Below, in pieces: positions 6,351 through 8,825 of a stretch of DNA of 8,825 nucleotides. Position 1 is the stretch's first letter. Each line of letters starts with the position of its first letter. Both the position numbers and the translations under genes were made by a program. The DNA comes from a bacterium. GTDB lineage: Bacteria > ARS69. The notes beneath the pieces were generated by a model. It did not search any database. It was given only the letters and a program-made list of their open reading frames with translations, and was not told where the DNA came from. The stretch covers positions 1-8,825 of the forward strand of contig JALGZO010000507.1 of NCBI GenBank assembly GCA_025774865.1, given 5' to 3'.

Positions 6351-7680
6351 CCTGCGCCTCGCGCCGCTCGCGCTCCTCGCGTTCGCCCCGTCTTGCGATC
6401 GCTCGCCTCCGCCCGCGCGCAACGCCGTGGTGATTCTGCTCGACACCTGCCGCTACGACGAGGTCGGCCGCACGACGCGACAGGGTCCGGTCACCCCGAG
6501 TCTCGACGCGTTCGCCGACGGTGCGACGCGCTTCACGAAAGCGACGTCGCCGGCGCCCTGGACGCTCCCCGCGGTGGCGACGCTCCTGACGTCCGCGCAT
6601 CCCACCGTACACGGAGCGAAGGGTCATTACCCCGACTTCACCGGCCTGCGTGACGTTCCGACCGGAGCCGAGGGCATGGCCCGATCCGGAATCCGGACCT
6701 GCGCGATCGTGAACTGTCCGTTTCTGGATCCGGTGCTGGGACTCGGTCGCGGCTTCGATCGCTTCGACTACTACGCCGACCACGGCCCGGAGATTCGGAC
6801 CGCGGGCGACGCACTCGATGCCGCCATCGACTGGGTACGAGAGAATCGTGACGAGCGGTTCTTCTTGTTCGTGCATCTCTTCGACGCGCACATGGACTAC
6901 GAGCCGGCGGAGCCGTTTCGCTCACGCTTCCTCGAGGGCGAGCCCCGTCCGTTCGACGGCCCCTTCGCAGGGGTCGGCCGGTGGCGTCGGTCGGGAGCCT
7001 CGTCGGCGGTGCGTCGATACGCTCGCGCCCTCTACCGCGCGGAGATCGCGGCGATCGACGATGCGATCGGGAGTTTCTTGACCGATCTGGAAGGACTCGG
7101 AGTGATCGAGGAAACGGCGGTCGTGATCACGTCCGACCACGGCGAGGAGTTCTGGGAGCACGGCCAGTTCGAGCATGGCCACACTCTGTATGAGGAGCTT
7201 CTGCACGTGCCACTGATCGTCCGCGCGCCCGGCCGCGCCACCACGCCCGAGGTGCGTGCCCGGGTCGGCTTGATCGACGTGATGCCGACCCTCTACGAGC
7301 TCCTCGCTTTGCCGCCGATCGAGAGCTTCGAGGGTCGATCGCTCGTCCCGCTGCTGGACGGTCGGACGCCGTCCGGCCCTCGAAACCGGTTCAGCGAGTC
7401 GATCCTCTACGGCCCGGAACGGAAGGCCGTGACGAGCGAGCGTTTCAAGTTCATTCGTTGCAAAGAGGATGGAACCCGTGCGCTCTTCGATCTCGAACAG
7501 GATCCCGGGGAGGCGCGCAACCTCATGGAGGAAGAGCCGGAGCGCGCGCGGGAGATGGAATCGCAGCTCGACGACTGGGAACGGCTCGAGGAGCGGCGAG
7601 CCCAATCGACGCCGGCGGCCGGGGTGATCGACATGGAGAACGTGATGAGCAAACTGCGGTCGCTGGGGTACGCGGACTGA
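6334..7680 (+). CDS. Second sulfatase-fold lipoprotein with Thr nucleophile (tandem paralogue)
   Basis: The protein of 448 residues starts at TTG 6334, overlapping the previous gene by 17 bases. AAGGAGAGG lies upstream at 6315-6323, so translation is probably coupled. The N-terminus is short and hydrophobic and ends in APSCDR; Cys21 could be lipidated, although Pro at -2 is a poor lipobox, and Asp follows at +2. Metal ligands are Asp37 (ILLDTCRYD), Asp268-His269 (TSDHGEEFWEH) and His283 (EHGHTLYEE). The nucleophile position is Thr77 in PWTLPAVATLLTS, so the CxPxR sulfatase signature is absent, and the usual Arg/His is Val81. FDAHMDYEP (183-191) carries the superfamily His186. The C-terminus is MSKLRSLGYAD, like the LESLGY tail of the upstream gene. 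It is a paralogue of that gene, most similar around the metal sites. The substrate is unknown; an extracytoplasmic phospho- or related ester is inferred. Confidence 0.85.
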   Translation: MATFTDLRLAPLALLAFAPSCDRSPPPARNAVVILLDTCRYDEVGRTTRQGPVTPSLDAFADGATRFTKATSPAPWTLPAVATLLTSAHPTVHGAKGHYPDFTGLRDVPTGAEGMARSGIRTCAIVNCPFLDPVLGLGRGFDRFDYYADHGPEIRTAGDALDAAIDWVRENRDERFFLFVHLFDAHMDYEPAEPFRSRFLEGEPRPFDGPFAGVGRWRRSGASSAVRRYARALYRAEIAAIDDAIGSFLTDLEGLGVIEETAVVITSDHGEEFWEHGQFEHGHTLYEELLHVPLIVRAPGRATTPEVRARVGLIDVMPTLYELLALPPIESFEGRSLVPLLDGRTPSGPRNRFSESILYGPERKAVTSERFKFIRCKEDGTRALFDLEQDPGEARNLMEEEPERAREMESQLDDWERLEERRAQSTPAAGVIDMENVMSKLRSLGYAD

Positions 7681-7736
7681 AGTGAAGGACCCATCCGGTG
7701 ACGGGGCGGCGCCCCCATGCTACCTTGCGCCGAGAT

Positions 7737-7741
7737 GGAGG
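7737..7741 (+). promoter_or_regulatory. Ribosome binding site deciding the rpe start
   Basis: GGAGG sits five bases before ATG 7747. It overlaps a second in-frame ATG (7735), and another in-frame ATG lies at 7717. The spacing and the family N-terminus (VAPSLLAADF) both support 7747. Confidence 0.7.
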
Positions 7742-7746
7742 ATGTC

Positions 7747-8421
7747 ATGAGTCGCCCGGTGCAAGTCGCGCCCTCGCTCCTGGCCGCGGACTTCGTGGCC
7801 CTCGCGGATTCCGTCCGTGAGGTCGAGGAAGCCGGCGCCGATCTCCTTCACCTCGACGTCATGGATGGTCAATTCGTGCCGAACATCTCGTTCGGCCCGG
7901 TTGTCGTGGAAGCGGTGAAGCGCGTCGCGCGGCTGCCCCTCGATGTTCATCTGATGATCGACGATCCGATCCGGTACGTGGACGCGTTCGCCGACGCGGG
8001 CGCCGAGTTCCTGACCGTGCACGTCGAAGCGTGTCCCGACGTCGCCGCTACTCTCGAGGCGATACGGTCTCGCCGGGTTCGGCCGGGGATCACCCTCCGG
8101 CCGCGCACCCCGTTCGCGGACGTCGAGCCGTTCCTCGCCGCCGTCGATTTGGTGCTCGTCATGACGGTGGAACCGGGATTCGGCGGGCAGGCGTACCTGC
8201 CCGACCAGGAGCCGAAGCTCTCTCGCGCCCGCGAGCTCCGCTCCGACTCCGGCCTCGACTACCACATCGAGGTCGACGGCGGTATCGGCGCCGAGACCGG
8301 TCCCCGGGCCGTCGGGGCCGGTGCCGACATCCTCGTCACCGGATCGGCGCTCTTCGGGTCCCGCGACATCTCGGGGCTCATCCGGGGCTTTCATGCGCTC
8401 GGAGGGGCCGCTGCCCGGTAG
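7747..8421 (+). CDS. rpe: Ribulose-phosphate 3-epimerase
   Basis: Rpe interconverts D-ribulose 5-phosphate and D-xylulose 5-phosphate in the pentose phosphate and Calvin pathways, in the cytosol. The protein has 224 residues from ATG 7747, a normal length for this (beta/alpha)8 barrel. Family motifs appear in order: VAPSLLAADF (7-16); LHLDVMDGQFVPN (34-46) with metal-binding His35 and catalytic Asp37; HLMIDDP (68-74) with His68; MTVEPGFGGQ (139-148); VDGGI (176-180) with catalytic Asp177; and the phosphate-binding VTGSALFG (197-204). All expected catalytic and metal residues are present, so it should be active. It lies 66 bases after the second lipoprotein gene on the same strand, and may be read from that transcript or from its own weak promoter. 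Confidence 0.96.
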   Translation: MSRPVQVAPSLLAADFVALADSVREVEEAGADLLHLDVMDGQFVPNISFGPVVVEAVKRVARLPLDVHLMIDDPIRYVDAFADAGAEFLTVHVEACPDVAATLEAIRSRRVRPGITLRPRTPFADVEPFLAAVDLVLVMTVEPGFGGQAYLPDQEPKLSRARELRSDSGLDYHIEVDGGIGAETGPRAVGAGADILVTGSALFGSRDISGLIRGFHALGGAAAR

Positions 8422-8441
8422 GGTGGGTGCCCGCCCGGCCG

Positions 8442-8507
8442 CGGGATGCTTCCCCCGCTCCGCGCGGGGAGCGCTCGGCCCGACCCCGGGATGCTTCCCC
8501 CGCTCCG
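8442..8507. repeat. Direct repeat pair A, 21 bp (8442-8462 and 8487-8507)
   Basis: The two copies are identical over 21 bases, beginning CGGGATGCTTCCC, with a 24-base spacer. The inner TGCTTCCCCCGC also occurs inverted as GCGGGGGAAGCA at 8565-8576, so the copies can pair with that site. In the first copy CGCTCC (8456-8461) can also pair with GGAGCG (8468-8473). Confidence 0.85.
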
Positions 8508-8669
8508 GCACCGGCGGGGCGACTTGCTGAGCGACACTTGGAGTGGGAGGCCCGCCGGCGAGTCGCGGGGGAAGCACACCCGGGCCCTGGCCGGCCTGAC
8601 GTGGATCGCTGGCGTCAGTCCGGCTCACGGGTCCGGGGAGAGACCTCACCCGCTCCGGCACCGGCGGGG
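8499..8669. repeat. Direct repeat pair B, 21 bp (8499-8519 and 8649-8669)
   Basis: Identical 21-base copies reading CCCGCTCCGG then CACCGGCGGGG lie 129 bases apart. The unit is an imperfect inverted repeat (CCCG...CGGG around CCGG-CA-CCGG), so each copy can form a small hairpin. The first copy overlaps the end of repeat A. Confidence 0.85.
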
Positions 8670-8723
8670 ATGACTCGCGCGACGACCATCGGTCCGTGAG
8701 ACCCGCCGGCGAGTCGCGGGGGA
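8551..8723. repeat. Direct repeat pair C, 22 bp (8551-8572 and 8702-8723)
   Basis: Identical 22-base copies begin CCCGCCGGCGAGTCGC and end in a G-run plus A. The distance from repeat B to repeat C is similar in both places (31 and 32 bases between them), so B and C behave as one composite unit of about 74 bases present twice. Confidence 0.85.
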
Positions 8724-8741
8724 GGCCCCTCTTCCCGGATC

Positions 8742-8816
8742 CCCGAGCCGGCCTTGTAACTCCTGCCGGGAGTCCTGGTGACTCCCGCCGCGGGAGTGGC
8801 TCGGGCGAAGCCGGCT
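8742..8816 (+). other. Foldable segment: possible structured RNA or attenuator with two competing stems
   Basis: CCCGAGCC (8742-8749) pairs perfectly with GGCTCGGG (8798-8805). It encloses two hairpins: ACTCC/GGAGT (8759-8763 with 8769-8773) and ACTCCCG/CGGGAGT (8781-8787 with 8791-8797, 3-base loop). Together these make a three-way junction. A competing pairing AGCCGGC (8746-8752) with GCCGGCT (8810-8816) would break the outer stem. It matches no RNA family I can name; the downstream gene is outside the window. Confidence 0.35.
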
Positions 8817-8825
8817 AACGATGGG

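Larger units (their letters stand above)
8422..8825. other. Gene-free, repeat-rich intergenic region after rpe
   Basis: The last 404 bases have no reading frame with a credible protein; the short open frames are low-complexity Pro/Arg/Gly products of GC-rich repeats. The region holds three pairs of 21-22 bp repeats, short inverted repeats, and a foldable segment at its right end. No tRNA or known riboswitch could be recognised. Confidence 0.7.

Noticed and set aside
7698-7726. GTGACG, 17 bases, then TACCTT upstream of rpe as a sigma-70 promoter
   Set aside because: It matches only 4 of 6 and 3 of 6 consensus positions in GC-rich DNA, which is too weak to call.
8391-8579. Short open frames on both strands in the repeat region as a small protein gene
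   Set aside because: They are low-complexity, follow the repeats rather than codon structure, and overlap the end of rpe.
8742-8825. c-di-GMP (GEMM), cobalamin or glycine riboswitch at the end of the window
   Set aside because: I looked for the conserved cores of these classes and found no clear match; only generic stems are supported.

Overview
The window is GC-rich and densely coded. It reads as a chromosomal segment of an environmental Gram-negative bacterium. The supporting signs are lipoprotein-type signal peptides, periplasmic sulfatase-fold enzymes, GTG and TTG starts, and a translation/housekeeping gene cluster. The combination of a PASTA protein, sulfatase-fold lipoproteins and the small DUF-like protein suggests a deep environmental phylum such as Acidobacteriota, Myxococcota/Desulfobacterota relatives or Eisenbacteria-like lineages. 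I cannot fix the phylum from the sequence alone.

Layout. Bases 1-117 are the 3' end of peptide deformylase (def). Next is methionyl-tRNA formyltransferase (fmt) and 16S rRNA m5C methyltransferase (rsmB). In this copy they form one uninterrupted 764-codon reading frame (127-2421). A perfect 22-bp tandem duplication at 968-1011 causes the fusion. Removing one unit restores a normal 308-residue Fmt that stops at a TGA overlapping the rsmB ATG. A membrane-anchored protein with three PASTA repeats (2418-3137) follows with a GTGA overlap. Ribulose-phosphate 3-epimerase (rpe, 7747-8421) lies 4.6 kb further on, in the same direction.

Between the PASTA gene and rpe is an accessory block in two halves. 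The left half, on the minus strand, holds a small conserved cytosolic-looking protein (3153-3731) and a membrane-anchored SGNH/GDSL hydrolase (3818-4747). The right half, on the plus strand, holds two overlapping sulfatase-fold lipoprotein genes (4890-6350 and 6334-7680). Both lipoproteins have Thr where true sulfatases have the formylglycine-forming Cys. The two halves diverge from a 142-bp spacer (4748-4889). The minus-strand half meets the PASTA gene tail to tail over a hairpin that contains both stop codons.

After rpe, the last 404 bases have no convincing gene. They hold three pairs of dispersed 21-22 bp GC-rich repeats and, at the very end, a strongly foldable segment with two hairpins inside an 8-bp stem and a competing 7-bp pairing.

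How the genes relate: def and fmt act on the formyl group of initiator Met, and rsmB modifies the small rRNA. The PASTA protein and rpe are plausible old neighbours of this cluster. The SGNH hydrolase and the two lipoproteins look like an envelope-acting set inserted into it; their substrates cannot be read from the sequence. The most notable finding is the duplication-driven fmt-rsmB fusion, which may be a genuine mutation, a slippage variant or an assembly error.
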